Shown here one piece after another: positions 11,729 to 25,200 of a DNA stretch of 64,000 bases (positions are counted from its first letter, which is position 1; each line of letters begins with the position of its first letter). The translations under genes and the position numbers were made by a program. The notes below the pieces were generated by a model. The model searched no databases, had not been told where the DNA came from, and was given only the letters and a program-made list of their open reading frames with translations. The stretch comes from Tubulanus polymorphus (taxonomy: Eukaryota; Nemertea; Palaeonemertea; Tubulaniformes; Tubulanidae): contig NC_134025.1 in the NCBI RefSeq assembly GCF_964204645.1, positions 28,798,001 through 28,862,000 of the forward strand, in the 5' to 3' direction.

Positions 11729-12344
11729 GTTTCACCTAAAAATCATGAAATGAAATGAAAAAAAAAAATCAAAAATGACAGTTGACGATTTGCAATTTTA
11801 GGCATCTGAAATTTGGTGAATTCTGTATCTCAAGTTCAAAATACGGAAAATATAGTTAATGAGGTGACATTAGGCCTATAAAAAGCATTTAATGTAGATA
11901 AAATGCAATTTACGTTATGACTTCTCAATATATATGCATTGAATTTGATTAGTATACAAATTAAATCAAATCATTTATTCATCACAACATTTTCGAAATT
12001 TTCAATGCAAGCGATAATAATCTCACTATATACGATTCTACATAGAATGATTCTTGTAAATCAACATTCTAAATAGTAAATATTTCGTTTTAATGCTTTA
12101 GAATAATACGAGTGAATTGGGATTCGAACCTCAAAACGCAATAATAAATAGTAATTCAATTTTATTTTATTGGTTAAATCCTGTCATGTTCAACAAGTCT
12201 TTACACGTTTATTAAGCTCTTAGACTCTTGAGCTGTTTACGCTTCGTTCGTTATCCTTCAAGCATAATCTAAAGGTAGACAAATCAAAAAAATAAGTACA
12301 TGTAGAAATGGAAAAATTATGACCCACATATCACACAAGTGACC

Positions 12345-12450
12345 TCTCTGTCTGGCCCTCCTCCTGCTGGCCTGGCCCCTGCCCTACCCCTCTCTGGCCC
12401 CTGCCCTGCCCTGCTCTGCTACCTGCTGCCCTCACCCTACCCTGCCCACG
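12345..12450. repeat. C-rich low-complexity stretch (CTGCC/CTGGCC-type)
   Basis: About 105 bp of loosely repeated CCCTGCCC, CTGGCCC and CCTGCTG words in otherwise AT-rich DNA. It is a degenerate simple repeat, with a strong C/G strand bias. Confidence 0.7.
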
Positions 12451-12522
12451 TGTCATGTGGGACCTAATTGTGCTTTCATCGGATTTTATAATTGGTTCCG
12501 CAATTCCAAATCTGATTGATTG

Positions 12523-12768
12523 TTAGTTAGTTACCTAATCGTTGGTGGTAAGCTTTTTATAATCGGATGGGCTTGTGAAAATATCCGATCGTGAAACTAA
12601 ACCACAGACAGGTTACTGACTAATTGATTGTCAGATTGATACCGAATACGGACGGCCCAGTAGTCGGTTAGGCCTACCTGTCTGTGGTTTAGTTTCACGA
12701 TCGGTTCAAAAATCACAAAAATCTATCCGATCATAAAAGCTTACCACCAATGATTAGATAACTAACTA
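12523..12768. mobile_element. Long inverted repeat (foldback or MITE-like element)
   Basis: The left arm (about 12523-12612) and right arm (about 12677-12768) are imperfect reverse complements over ~90 bp. Shared blocks include AGTTAGTTA, TGGTGGTAAGCTTTT, CGATCGTGAAACTAAACCAC and ACAGACAGG. The loop is ~64 bp. It has no coding capacity. The arms differ by small indels, so the insertion is not very recent. Confidence 0.75.
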
Positions 12769-13276
12769 GGACGGCGGGTGAGGTGGTACCGTACGGGCAT
12801 GCAGGGTAGGACTGAATGGTAGCTTGAGTCCAAAATCAACAACACGACAATCTCTTTTGACATGTGTATAGGATTGGATCGGGGTATAGCTTCGGATCCT
12901 CGGCTAGTCATGGGATCGACCCCGGGTGGCAGGGCTGCTTAATTTAGGCCTAGGCTAACAGACAGTCCACTTGCACTTCATTATAGTGTTTCTTGTTGTT
13001 CACAGTTTGATGAACTTTTAAGCATGTGTTTGTTGCAGGTTCAAACACAGGGCAATGATAGGCATGATTGCATATCTGTATTGTTAATTGTAAGGCTAGG
13101 CTAGTCCTATTAAGAATTAACTCAGCCCTTACATGTACTGCCTATATCACTCCTTACAGCAATATAGACCTACTGTATTAATGAATATTAAAGTAAAGTT
13201 ATAGTTTGGCTAGTGGTTAAACACAATTCTATATACGTAGATAGGCAATTTTGGATAGAAATATCAAAAATTGGTT

Positions 13277-16200
13277 ATGGAACCGACGAGACTCCGGTAC
13301 GTTTGGAGACAAATCAAGTTAAGGACACTTTATTAGTTATGAATAAGTTATGATAATTGTCTTATATTGCAGGAAATCTGGGAGTCTAATGACTATGAGT
13401 GAAGATCATAGCATTTTAGTCGATCAACTCAAAGAATTATTCCAGTTATCGGATACCGATGGAGAAGGTCGTCTCAATCGATCGCAGATATTTTATTTAT
13501 GTCAGAAAATACAACTTCACACGGATATCGAGAATGTGGTCGATACTATCATCGCAAATAATACAACGGTTTGTGTTTAGAATCATGCTCCGGTAAAACA
13601 TGAATTACACTTTAATACCGAATGGATCAATGATGATTTGTAATGCGATCTGAAATACTTTTTAGGTAAATTTTGAAGAATTTAGAGATGGTTTCATCGA
13701 AGTGTTAGAAACATTGGAGTCTCCGGACAATGAAAATCTCCCAACACCAGGTCAGTGAAATATATTCAAAATATGTAAAATAAACTCTGCCTTACACTTA
13801 GCGTTGGGACTAAATATATCACCAAGTTGAGAATCGGTGAAAAAGAAGGTTTTCCAAATAAAATTTTTGGAAAATTCATTGACTTAGCGTTTAACCAAGT
13901 TGGCAGGAACTGACTGAGACTGAATCTACGGTAAATGGTAATGATTGTTTTGGTAATGTAAAATCTTGCACTGGGATATAGTTGAAATGTTGAATATTAA
14001 CTCAAGGAATCAGAATCTTGTAATTTGTATTGTGAGATTTTATATTATCTTTACAACACGTGTTTCAATGGTTCTAATAACTTCTGAATGAATTTTTCAT
14101 TTCATATTTTAGAAGCTTCGCCCAAGTTTTTCCACGAAGGAAAACGCTATGGACGAAGATCACGTCCGGATATGACGTCTGATGTCGATAGTAGTTCCTC
14201 ATCACCTCGATCTGTTCGTAAAAACCTCACAAAACAATTCAAAAAGGTAAAGATGTTTTTGAATTTAAATCTATCGCGGTGATTGTCTATGATCTATCAA
14301 TCTGCAGCTGTTGTTGAATCGGATTTCAATCACGAATGTATCGGGTGAAGTCCTGAAAACATGTGAAGACTTGGCCATCAAAGATTAAAAGAATGGTGAT
14401 AGATTCAGAGTCTGGGCTGCAGATTGGTGCCTGCATATATATATTGTTCTTATCAAAAAAACATTTATTTTGTCAATTGAAATGCATACGTATTATAGAA
14501 GAGAATAAGGTAAACATTAATATGACTAATTTATGACTGCTTTATGCATGGGTCAATGTATTATTACTGTCTGTTTTGACCGCTATTCATATTTATGCAT
14601 GACAGTATTGTCCTGTTCCTATATTGTATACGTGTATATAAAATCCTCAGGTGACAGCATACCTTCAACCATTCGTATTTTCTGGACCAATGGTTTATAA
14701 CATGAAACTCACATTTAATTTTTTCGTCAATATTTAAAGACCCAAAACATGCAGGCACCAATTCCAATGTTAGTATTAACTAAAAACAGTTTCAAAGGCA
14801 AATCTTAAAGAAATTGGTCCAATTTTTGAGGAGAGCGTAAATTTGTGTCTCTACCCCAAGATAACATGCATTTCTCATCGGCATGAAATAAGCATAGTCA
14901 TAAAAGCAATTATTAAACGATGTATTGAATACAATATTCATCAAATACAATAGAAATGATTGTTACAGATTGATGATAGACGGTAGTAATGAACTGTAAT
15001 TGAACGCAGTTGGGTGTGTATTAAAACTATCACAGCTGTTCAATTTAATAATTCATCTACAGTTTTACGAAACATTACAACGCGTGAGTAACTGTGATAT
15101 CAGTACTGAATTCACGTGCAGCGATAAGTAATGTTGAAATTTTTCAAGGTAAATCTTTTTTTCTAAACCGTCTCGTTTTGAAATTAGTGATCCGGAGGGA
15201 AATATGGGATGATTGTATGGCTTTTCTATCTGAAGCATCTTCTGATGTATTCAGTGTTAATTCTTCAGGAGTATTTTATACTATACTTACTGGGTAGGTT
15301 TTGTACCGATATACTTGAAAACGTATACAGAAGAAAGACCTTGTTCATTCACGCAATCACTAATTTTTCAATGCATACACTATATCAACTGGAAAATTTC
15401 AGATTTTTACAATAAATTCACAAAACCTACTGAAAAAGTATATCAATATCAAACTCATAATCAGTAATTCAAATTGCCATGTTTTTGAACGTTTGAAAAC
15501 CTTTTACCTCTCCGTACAGGGGGTCATATATCCAGTTTTCATTTTTGTGATATTTGTATGTTTTGTGAGATGCAGCCTGTTACTGGGTTTCACAGGTGTC
15601 TCCAGTAAACCGTCATACAGCTACATATGTACCATGCACTACATACAGCGCTACGTACGAATATAGATCGAGAAGTATATTACAATCATTTCGATTAGCA
15701 GTCTGTACAGCTGTTTCTTAAATAACTCAAATTTTAATTTCACTCGCGTAACAATTAATCGCTGAATTCTTTTCTGAGCGGATGTACGTACTGTGTGTGA
15801 TAAATGATAGCAATGGACGTTAGGAATTTACTATAGGATTATATAGTTGCATAGCAACATAAATGGAATACGTTAGTAGTGTTGTTAGTAGCCATGGAGA
15901 GTAAGAAGAGTAAGGATCAGGGAAGTAAGGGAAAGAAGCTTTTCTCGAATCCGTTCAAGAAAAAGAAGCCGCAACAACAAGAATCACCGTCAATAGAAGT
16001 GACAGCTCCGACAACATCTTTGAATAACGATCCTGCGATAGTTTCAGACAATACTTCAAATCAGAGCGGATTATTAAATATACCCGAATCATCGCAACCG
16101 GCTAAATCACCTAAGGTAAAAAAGTTCAAAATGAAAAGTCCCCTCAATAAGAAGAAAAAAGTGGTAAAACCCGCGAGCAAACCGTTAACATTGGCTGATC

Positions 16201-19200
16201 TGTCGACAAAAACAGACAAGGATCCGAATTTATCACCGTACGAACGAGTGGCGGCTTCTAACAGACAGCATTTACAAAACATGACCTCAAATCAGGTATC
16301 AGGCGTATACAACGCACGCTTCGCTTCGGTTTCAGCGCAAGGGTTCAGCGCTTAGCAGGATTATTAGCTGGATTAGCAGGATTAGGCTATTACCAACACT
16401 TGTCCGTCTTACTCTGAATCCATCCGATGCATAAATCATCATCATATCCATTAACTGACTTATGTATTATTTCACTAAAGTTGCATAATATCGAACTCTG
16501 CTTAGAGAAATGACTGCATTGATATTGATAATACGTTCATCTGGCATATTGTGTAAACTTCATGAACATGTTTATTTTGCATCTGGGTTTATTCATTGCT
16601 GGTTACTTAGTTACTGAATTTTATGATCCCCGGTACGTTGGTTAGAGGTTTGACTCAGGCTGGGTCAAGTTCACTGGTGCTATACCTTAAGTAGTGGTTC
16701 TATATAGTTTTACACAATCTTCTTAATCCACATCATACATACTCTCTTACACACTGTCACCTCTTTTGAGAACCAGAAAAAAATTGCACATCGATCTAAT
16801 GAAATTATATCACTCAAGATGAGTAATTACTAAGAAATGACATAGAACTCAAAGTTGTGTGGAAATAACAAAAAGAATTCAATGCAACATCAATAATCAA
16901 ATGCAAATGTTTAATCTAATTTCTACAGAAATGCATTAATTCAATACATAGTATTATTTGTGGCTCCTAGAAGTTTTTTTCTGAAATCTGAGTCTCTCTT
17001 TCAGAATATTGGTGAAAATAAGGAAAAGAAGGAGGAATCGGCGAAAAATGATGCCAAAAACAAAGAAGCCAAAGAAAAGGTTGAGCCCAAGGTTGAGGAG
17101 GCACCAGCCGAGGTACCAGCTATTAAAGTTGATGAAGATACTACTGATGGAGCTGCTACAACTGAACACAATGGAGCTGCTACAACTGAACAAACTTACG
17201 AGGCTGAAGGTAAATACTTGAGTATGCCGCTGTGAATGGGTTAACCTCATATTGAGCAGCTGTTGCCTCTTGTAAGTTGATTTGTGAGTCACAACAATTC
17301 ATTGAATATAGTAACGCCCTTAACATATACATTATCACATGCAGAATAGAAGGTTATCAAGGAATTTAAATACCATTGAATATTCCCCTTCTCTTCAAAT
17401 CCTGTAATCCTTGCATTAGAATACTAGACGGTACAGACAAAATGAAGGTCTGAAATGATAATAGCGTAATGCATATGCTTTAACTAACTGCCCATCAATA
17501 GATTGAAAGAACTAAGTGTTTTCTAATGAATACTACATGTTTAATTAGATGATTAATATCTTCAGCCAGATGATCTGTGTTTTATAGTGATATATCGATT
17601 TTATTCGATCTTGTCTATTGGTAACAGCAGTGTTTACTACTTGTACACGCTCTCCATACATCCGCATAGTCAGTTCTTATTCCTTTTTAATGATGAAAGG
17701 TTCAAAATCTAAGGCGGTGCACGCTGGGCACCGAGACAGAATACCTTTAAAGAAAAAGAACAACATAGGTACGCGCTTTAGGAGTTAGCTTTTCTTTGTC
17801 ATTGTCAGTTATTTCTGGATCTTTTGTCTCTTGTATTTTGCAGGTCAGATGAATCGTTCTATGGCTAACATGGAGGCGCGTCAGGGCAGCCCGTCGCCTA
17901 GAACTATCGGTAACGAAGAGGAGGCTCATTTGAGGTCGATATGGGCCGATCTCGGTGTTGGAAGCGGTGGATATTTAACGATGTCCGAGTTGAATCAAGT
18001 ATGCATGCATATCGGAATGGAAGAAATGGATGATAAGGTAAAATACCTCTCATCATTTCCGATTATTAGCAAAATATGTTAGTATTTTTTCCTTTTATTT
18101 TGATGTAAAACTTGTTCTCAAACTATTTTACAGGATTTGATGCAGTTATTCGAGAATCTCGACGTAGATGGAGATGGAACCGTCAGTTTTGATGAGTTTA
18201 TGTTAGGTTTATTTCAACACGGTCCGGCTAGTACGGCTTCACCCGCCGTTCAAAGTGAATCGAGACCCTTATCATCGAAGAAAATCCACCGACCTTCTTC
18301 ATCTGTTACGCCATCTACAGGCGGTTCTGGGTTATTCTCAGTTCTAGATCCTCACAATACCGGGTAAGAATACCAGAGCTGCCAAATGTTCCTGACTTTC
18401 AGTATTTTGTTATAATTCTATCCCGAGTAATACCTATTTGATTTATTTGATGTGAACTGAAATGTGGAAGATGTTACCTCAGGTCTTACTGTTGATTGCT
18501 GATTAATTTGAAAATTTTCTTTCAATGAAATTTTCCTGAAACAAAAATTCAATTTATTACTGATAGCACTTCTCAGAGGTTGGCAGTGCTGGAATTCTGA
18601 TTGTGTTTTGATATTACTATGTACTTTGATGAGGGCTAAGATGGTGTGTTATATTTTAGGTTCGCTCGTCCTGATGAGATAGTAGAATTATGGGAACAGT
18701 TAGGAGTTCACGATGGTAATAAAATCCTTAAGGTAAATAATTTACTATTTACTATGAAACAAACATTGTAAGACTGGTGTTGTGTATGAGGTGAGATATC
18801 GTTGCATGTACGAATTTGAAATATCACAGAAAGTTTCTCTTGTAGTATTTAGAATATTCTATACGTGTTGATATGAAGGTAAATCAATCAATTCTAATCG
18901 GCTTCTTTTTAGTCTCTCTTAGTATTTTTGACTCTGACGATTTTAGTCTCGAACTCTAAAAAATTATAGGAATTTGCGTTCAATCTGTCTTCTGTTCAAT
19001 TGACAATATGAGTTATTTTCACTACAATTATTGTTTATATCTCAGCAGCTCAAAGACTTTTAGATTTTGTCTTCTATATGTTTTACTTTAGCCTTTTAGT
19101 AATAAATAACTGTTGTAACTTTATGTGTTGATCACATTCTATCGAGTATTCTTGAGTCCTTTATTGTCTAATATTATATTTTTGACCACTATCAGTTGTC

Positions 19201-22200
19201 TAGTCTAGTCCTATCTACGCTACCTTTTCGTTGGGTCAAGCTATGCGTCAGTATATATCGGAAGTGTTTGTAGTTGAAGCTGCTAATCAATACATATATT
19301 GAGTGGAACCTCAGTAACACATTGCGTAAAGGGGACTTGTCAGTCCACTTAGGAGCTTCACATCTGTGTTTAGGCAATATAAACAATTGATTTTCGTTTA
19401 AGCGCATAATCAATAACGTCGCCTATGATTATACTATTTTTCAGAATATGCAATTTGATCTGCACAGTAAAGTGAACCTACAGGAACTTTCAGCAGCTTT
19501 AGAACACGAGCTAGTCAACGGAGATCAGAAATCAGCCGCCTATAATGCAGCTGTTTTAACGTATAATCAAGAGGTTCAGTATTTAAAGTAAGTTTCCTCT
19601 GTCTTCGAGGTGTGTTCTGCGGATAACAAAAATTTGCTGATTTAAACTTTATGTTTAATTCAAAGGTCTAATCTGGAACAGACAACTGGGCATAATAACA
19701 AGCTGCAGTCAGATTTACAGGAAGCAAATGCACGCATCAACTTCCTTGTGCACGAGGGAGATGAACGCTACCACAATTTAGAATCAACTAAAAATAAAGA
19801 AATACAGTGAGTACCGCTATATATGTACACTGAATTCTTTTATTTCTCATCTGGAGAATGTGAATTCGAAACTTTGAACTTATTTCAAACGTTTAAATTG
19901 AACATTTTCTGAATATAAGAGTAACAATTCCGGTTTAGAAACCCACTGCCGGCCTGCTATTAGTATAACAAATTACACTTCCCCGGTAGTCCAGAATAGG
20001 TCGAGCCCCAGATGAGAATTCTGGAACCGATAGAGACCAATCAAAACCCGGCTTGTATTAGGATTTCACAGAACATCCAATACATGATGTTATTTGTGGA
20101 AATTTCAAGCTCAGGTTTTCACGCAACCCGTAACTTCAATTACTATGACTTTGTGTTCAGATTAGCGCATACCATTATGGAAATTGGCGAGACATATGAG
20201 TGAGTATATTAGAAATGGTTTCGGGCCTGAAGAGTGTTCAGATCAAATAAACCTTAGACACAGTCCTGGTGTGTTTTCTGTATACTGTAGTTTTTTTAAG
20301 AGGATGTGATTAGTAGAAATATCGTATTTATTGTTTAGTAGTGATTGTATTTACATATCCTATGAATCCTCATCCTCGGAAAAGTTTGTTCTCAATCCCC
20401 TACGTAACTAATCCCCATGGATCCATTCATGCATTTACAATTTGGGTGATTTGTATCTTTTCCATTTCAGGAGTTCATAAATGTTGATATATTATGCACT
20501 TATTTAATGTATAAGGTATTCTCAATTTCGGTGTTCTCAATTTTTAGGACGGTCGAGAGAAAATATCAAGAACAGTTAAAGACGTTGCAGTCAGATCTGG
20601 AACAGGAACGAGATATAGGTTCAGCTAAACTAGAAACCCAACGTAAAACCATGGAGAAAGTGATCATCGATCTGAAAGAAGAAGAAACTCGACTGAAAGA
20701 AAAGGTGCAAGATCTCGGCCAAGTATGTATATCTATGATTACCTTTATCTTTACAAGACCAAATGAAGTCGGGAATGATAGCTCGGATCTAAAGCCGTCA
20801 ACGTTCATATCGTTCGATTGTTTTCACAGGAAATCAGAAGATTAGAATTAGACTTACAGGAATCTCAGGAACAACTGATCGAATCAGAAAAAGTCGTCGC
20901 TCGTCAGCAAAGAGAACTGGAGACTGTCAGTGAACTACAGAGGAAGGTACATTCATTTTATTCATAATCCCATTATTTATTATATGTCGATTGATATTTA
21001 TCTTATAGTTTCAAAGATTTAGTTGAGTATTTAGTTTGATGATGGATTATCCCATTTCAAGTAGATCACCATCACCCCTTGAATCACTTAGTCGATGATT
21101 AGATGGATACATCTTCCAATCCACATATCCACGTAACCCACCTCACCCCGTACTGTTTGCAATAACCGCAGCCATTTTGCTTTTAGCTTGCTCTTGACAA
21201 TAAAATTAGAAATGAGTTTAAGGTGAAGTAATACAATATAATGTATACGGTGATGGAGGTCATTTTTATTTATGTCCACGTCCACTGCATGAGGAGCTTG
21301 GAAATATCCTGTAAACTTTCTTCAATTCATCACAAATATCTTCATTTATGTACAATTTTTTTGGTGTAAATTTGACATTGATAGTGTTTCAACTATCTGT
21401 AAATGTAATATGTGCATGCTTTCTGAAAGGTTTATGTCATTAGGCTTTGTCCTACGTAGGTTAGAACGTTTCCGTTATTCGTATACTTTTTTCAGATTAC
21501 AGCAATCATGACCTAATTCCACAGTTCTGAGTTAAGAGTTTACTCCGAATTGAAATTAGTTAATTTTCAATGTTTTAACCGAGAGTCAAATCTCAACTCG
21601 GAACTATGGAACTGGATCCTGAATTATTAACTGTTAATACAGTTTATTAACTCAGATCGCCATGTATCTGTTTGTAGATTGCTGATTTGGAGTCTTCACA
21701 CGATGTTCATAATAAAGAGCAACAACGACATTCACAAATGAAATTACACAAAGCTCACGAAGACAATAAGGTAGGAGCAATCTATAGCCACATTCACTCT
21801 ATAGCCGCAATCACATGAGCAGTTTTGGCCAGGACTGACTGTTCACACGGGTGAAATTATTGCTATAGGCTCCTAAAGTGACTTCGCTTTGTGAACGCAA
21901 TCTCTAATTAGGCACGGGCTAAAATTGACTAGAATCTGATTCGTCGTGCCGATTTTGGTCCATTCTGAATTGGTAATAGGGATAATGTGAATGCGGTTCA
22001 TAGAGCCGTATAATCCATCATAAATACTGAGAGATCTATTCGTGAGTTATTACTGTTTGTTTATTTCTAGTTCTTACGAGATAAAAACGATGAATTGAGA
22101 GCCGAAGTAGAATCGTTGCGACATGATTTAGCCAATCAGAATCGACGTACGGCCGGTAAACGAGGTTCGTCAATTCCGATACGAAACGGCTCGAAATTGT

Positions 22201-25200
22201 CGGATTATACGAAACCTCATCTGAAGAAATTGGGTCCACCATCGACTGGTAAGTTTTAATCCACTTACGAAATTTATTGATATTCTAAGTTCGAACAAAA
22301 ATATTTGAAGCAATCTTAATTTTTCTCTTAACAGAAGATTCTGATGAGGAACAAAGTCCACCTTCGGATCGACATAAATTACCAGGAAGACGTGGTGAGG
22401 GTGATGGTTACACTGAGGAAGGTTAGTTAGATTTCACATTCTGATTTATCTTTGTTCAACTTGATGAAATTTACTGGGTGGGAATAAAAAAAAACCTCGA
22501 AAAAATCAGTGAAAATTCAGGGAATTTAAATAATGCTATTGACCACGTTTCTTTGTCAATACAATGAAAAACATTTTAAACCTAGAAATGTCTCTGATTC
22601 AATGTGGGAATTTTGTGTACCCCGGTGTACACTTTTGAAAATCATGGAAAACTCAGGGGAATGGGCAGAAAGTAGCCAGCAAGTAGGCTTGACCTGTGAT
22701 CATTTCGCTTACTGTATCACATTTTATAAAAATCTTGTACATCATAATCTTGTTTATTCATGGAAAAGTAAAGTTATCATTATATATGAATGAATTAAAG
22801 AGTTAGAATTCACTTTATTTGCAGTGAGCACTAAATTAAAAGCTGAAATCGATGCGATGAAGAGTAGCTACGAAAAACAGATTAAAAACCTGCGACAAAA
22901 GAATGATATCGAACGTCAAGACGTTGAAGAAGCATTTAAAGCGGAAATCAAAGAAATTGAAGAGAAAAATCAACGAGAAAAAGAAGATTTAATCAGACAA
23001 TATAAATATGATCGGGTAAGTTTTGCAGATTTTATCAGCTTCTATTAAAAACAATTTGTAGAGAAATACAAAATCTTGAAACTGCTTCACAGATACAGTA
23101 GAATACTTTTTACTAATTGTAGTTAGGAGATTTGAGTTATCATCAGAGTCAAAATCATTTTATTGTAAGTTAACTATATATCTATTTAGTTATTCTGATT
23201 GTTGTAATTGTTCGGAATGTATTTAGTTTGTAGCAATAGATTTCGCTGGTATCGAACATTTCATTCAACCAAACCATTAACAATCCCGGGGCTTAAGATT
23301 ATTCCATCAATCCTACACACAACCTCTTTATTATTCATATGTATTGTATTTCCTTTTTCTTTGGTTTTAATTGCACTACTGGTTTGTCATTTTCCAATAA
23401 TGATTTTCCATCCAATTATATATTTTTTTGACGTAGTAATATCAGTTACACCTATCGGTGCAGTCAGTGTATGGATTGCAATCTACGCAGCTAGGATTTA
23501 TCATATTCTCTATCGGATTAGATCTAAAATAGGATAACTTTTTATATGACACACTATGGCTGATGAAAAAGAAGTGAAAAAACAAAAACCTTCATTTTTG
23601 GCTGGATTACTCTCTCCGTTAACCAGTCCCAAAGTTGGAAGAAAGGAAGCGCCGGCAGAAGAGGAACCGAAGTCTCCTCTACAACGGTTAAAGGAGATTT
23701 ATACATTTACACCTCCGTCAAGTCCGCGTAGGAAGAAGAAAAAAACAGTCTCATTTAAAGATAACGTTGAAACTTTAGGAACTTCTTCTTCAGAAGAAGA
23801 AGAGGAGGAACCAGGAATATTTGAGTACATTACGAGAAAACTATTAGAACCACCAGAGGATGAGGAATCAAAACCTGCAAATAATGAAAAGAATGTAAAA
23901 GGAAATGAGGAAACTGATAAAGCGTCGACTGGACAAGATAAAGATAAAGATAAAGAGAATGTGGACTCCAGTCAACAAGTGGATCCCGTAAAAAACAACT
24001 GCAAAGAGGATGACAAGAATTCTGATGATCATATGGACCCATCTAATTCATACATGGATCATATTCCAGACCCAGTGTTGGATGAACAACCACTGGAAGA
24101 TCAGCTTCATGAAACAGGACCACAGCTGGAGTCAAAACCAAATAGGATCTCGGAGCCCGAATCAGGAAGAGAAGATTTGATACATCCAGATAATACATCA
24201 AAAGCTCTTTTGAAACTAACAGACTCATGGATAAAACGAGAAAATACACCACAAATTCGCTCCAGACCAACAGACTCATTGATAAAACCAGAAAATACAC
24301 CACAAACTCGCTCCAGACCAACGGACTCATTGATAAAACCAGAAAATACACCACAAACTCGCTCCAGACCAACAGACTCATTGATGAAACCAGAAAATAC
24401 ACCACTAACACGCTCCAGACCAACAGACTCATTGATAAAACCAGAAAATACACCACAAACTCGCTCCAGACCAACAGACTCATTGATAAAACTAGAAAAT
24501 ACACCACAAACTCGCTCCAGACCAACAGACTCATTGTTAAAACCAGAAAATACACCACTAACTCACTCCAGACCAACGGACTCATTGATAAAACCAGAAA
24601 ATACACCACAAACTCACTCCAGACCAACGGACTCATTGATAAAACCAGAAAATACACCACAAACTCACTCCAGACCAACGGACTCATTGATAAAACCAGA
24701 AAATACACCACAAACTCACTCCAGACCAACGGACTCATTGATAAAACCAGAAAATACACCACTTACTCGCTCCAGACCAACAGACTCATTGATAAAACCA
24801 GAAAATACACCACGAACTCACTCCAGACCAACGGACTCATTGATAAAACCAGAAAATACACCACAAACTCACTCCAGACCAACGGACTCATTGATAAAAC
24901 CAGAAAATACACCACTTACTCGCTCCAGACCAACAGACTCATTGATAAAACCAGAAAATACACCACGAACTCACTCCAGACCAACGGACTCATTGATAAA
25001 ACCAGAAAATACACCACGAACTCGCTTGATTTCAAGACGTAGATCTTCCTTGGATTCTTCTTTGCCATTGATTGCAAATAATGTGCAAACAAGACCATCG
25101 GGGCCATGTGCTGGGACTGGTACTTTGAAAAATCCTACACTATCAAGACATCACTCTAAAGACTCTTTCACTTCACGGAAAATTCGACCAGTGGTGACAA

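Larger units (their letters stand above)
11729..13276. other. Intergenic region between ZCRB1 (-) and the ninein gene (+)
   Basis: No gene is recognised in these ~1.5 kb. It holds a C-rich low-complexity stretch (about 12345-12450) and a long inverted repeat (12523-12768). The promoters of both flanking genes should also be here. A tRNA-B-box-like GGGATCGACCCCGGG at about 12911-12925 may be a SINE remnant. Confidence 0.5.

Noticed and set aside
16954-17292. 112-codon minus-strand frame opposite ninein exon 17005
   Set aside because: It is the Phe/Ser/Leu-rich antisense shadow of a Lys/Glu/Ala-rich coding exon.
24043-25107. Long open frames on the minus strand and in a second plus frame across the minisatellite
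   Set aside because: They come from the 51-bp (in-frame) periodicity. The plus frame starting at 23556 continues with normal composition on both sides and ends at a good donor.
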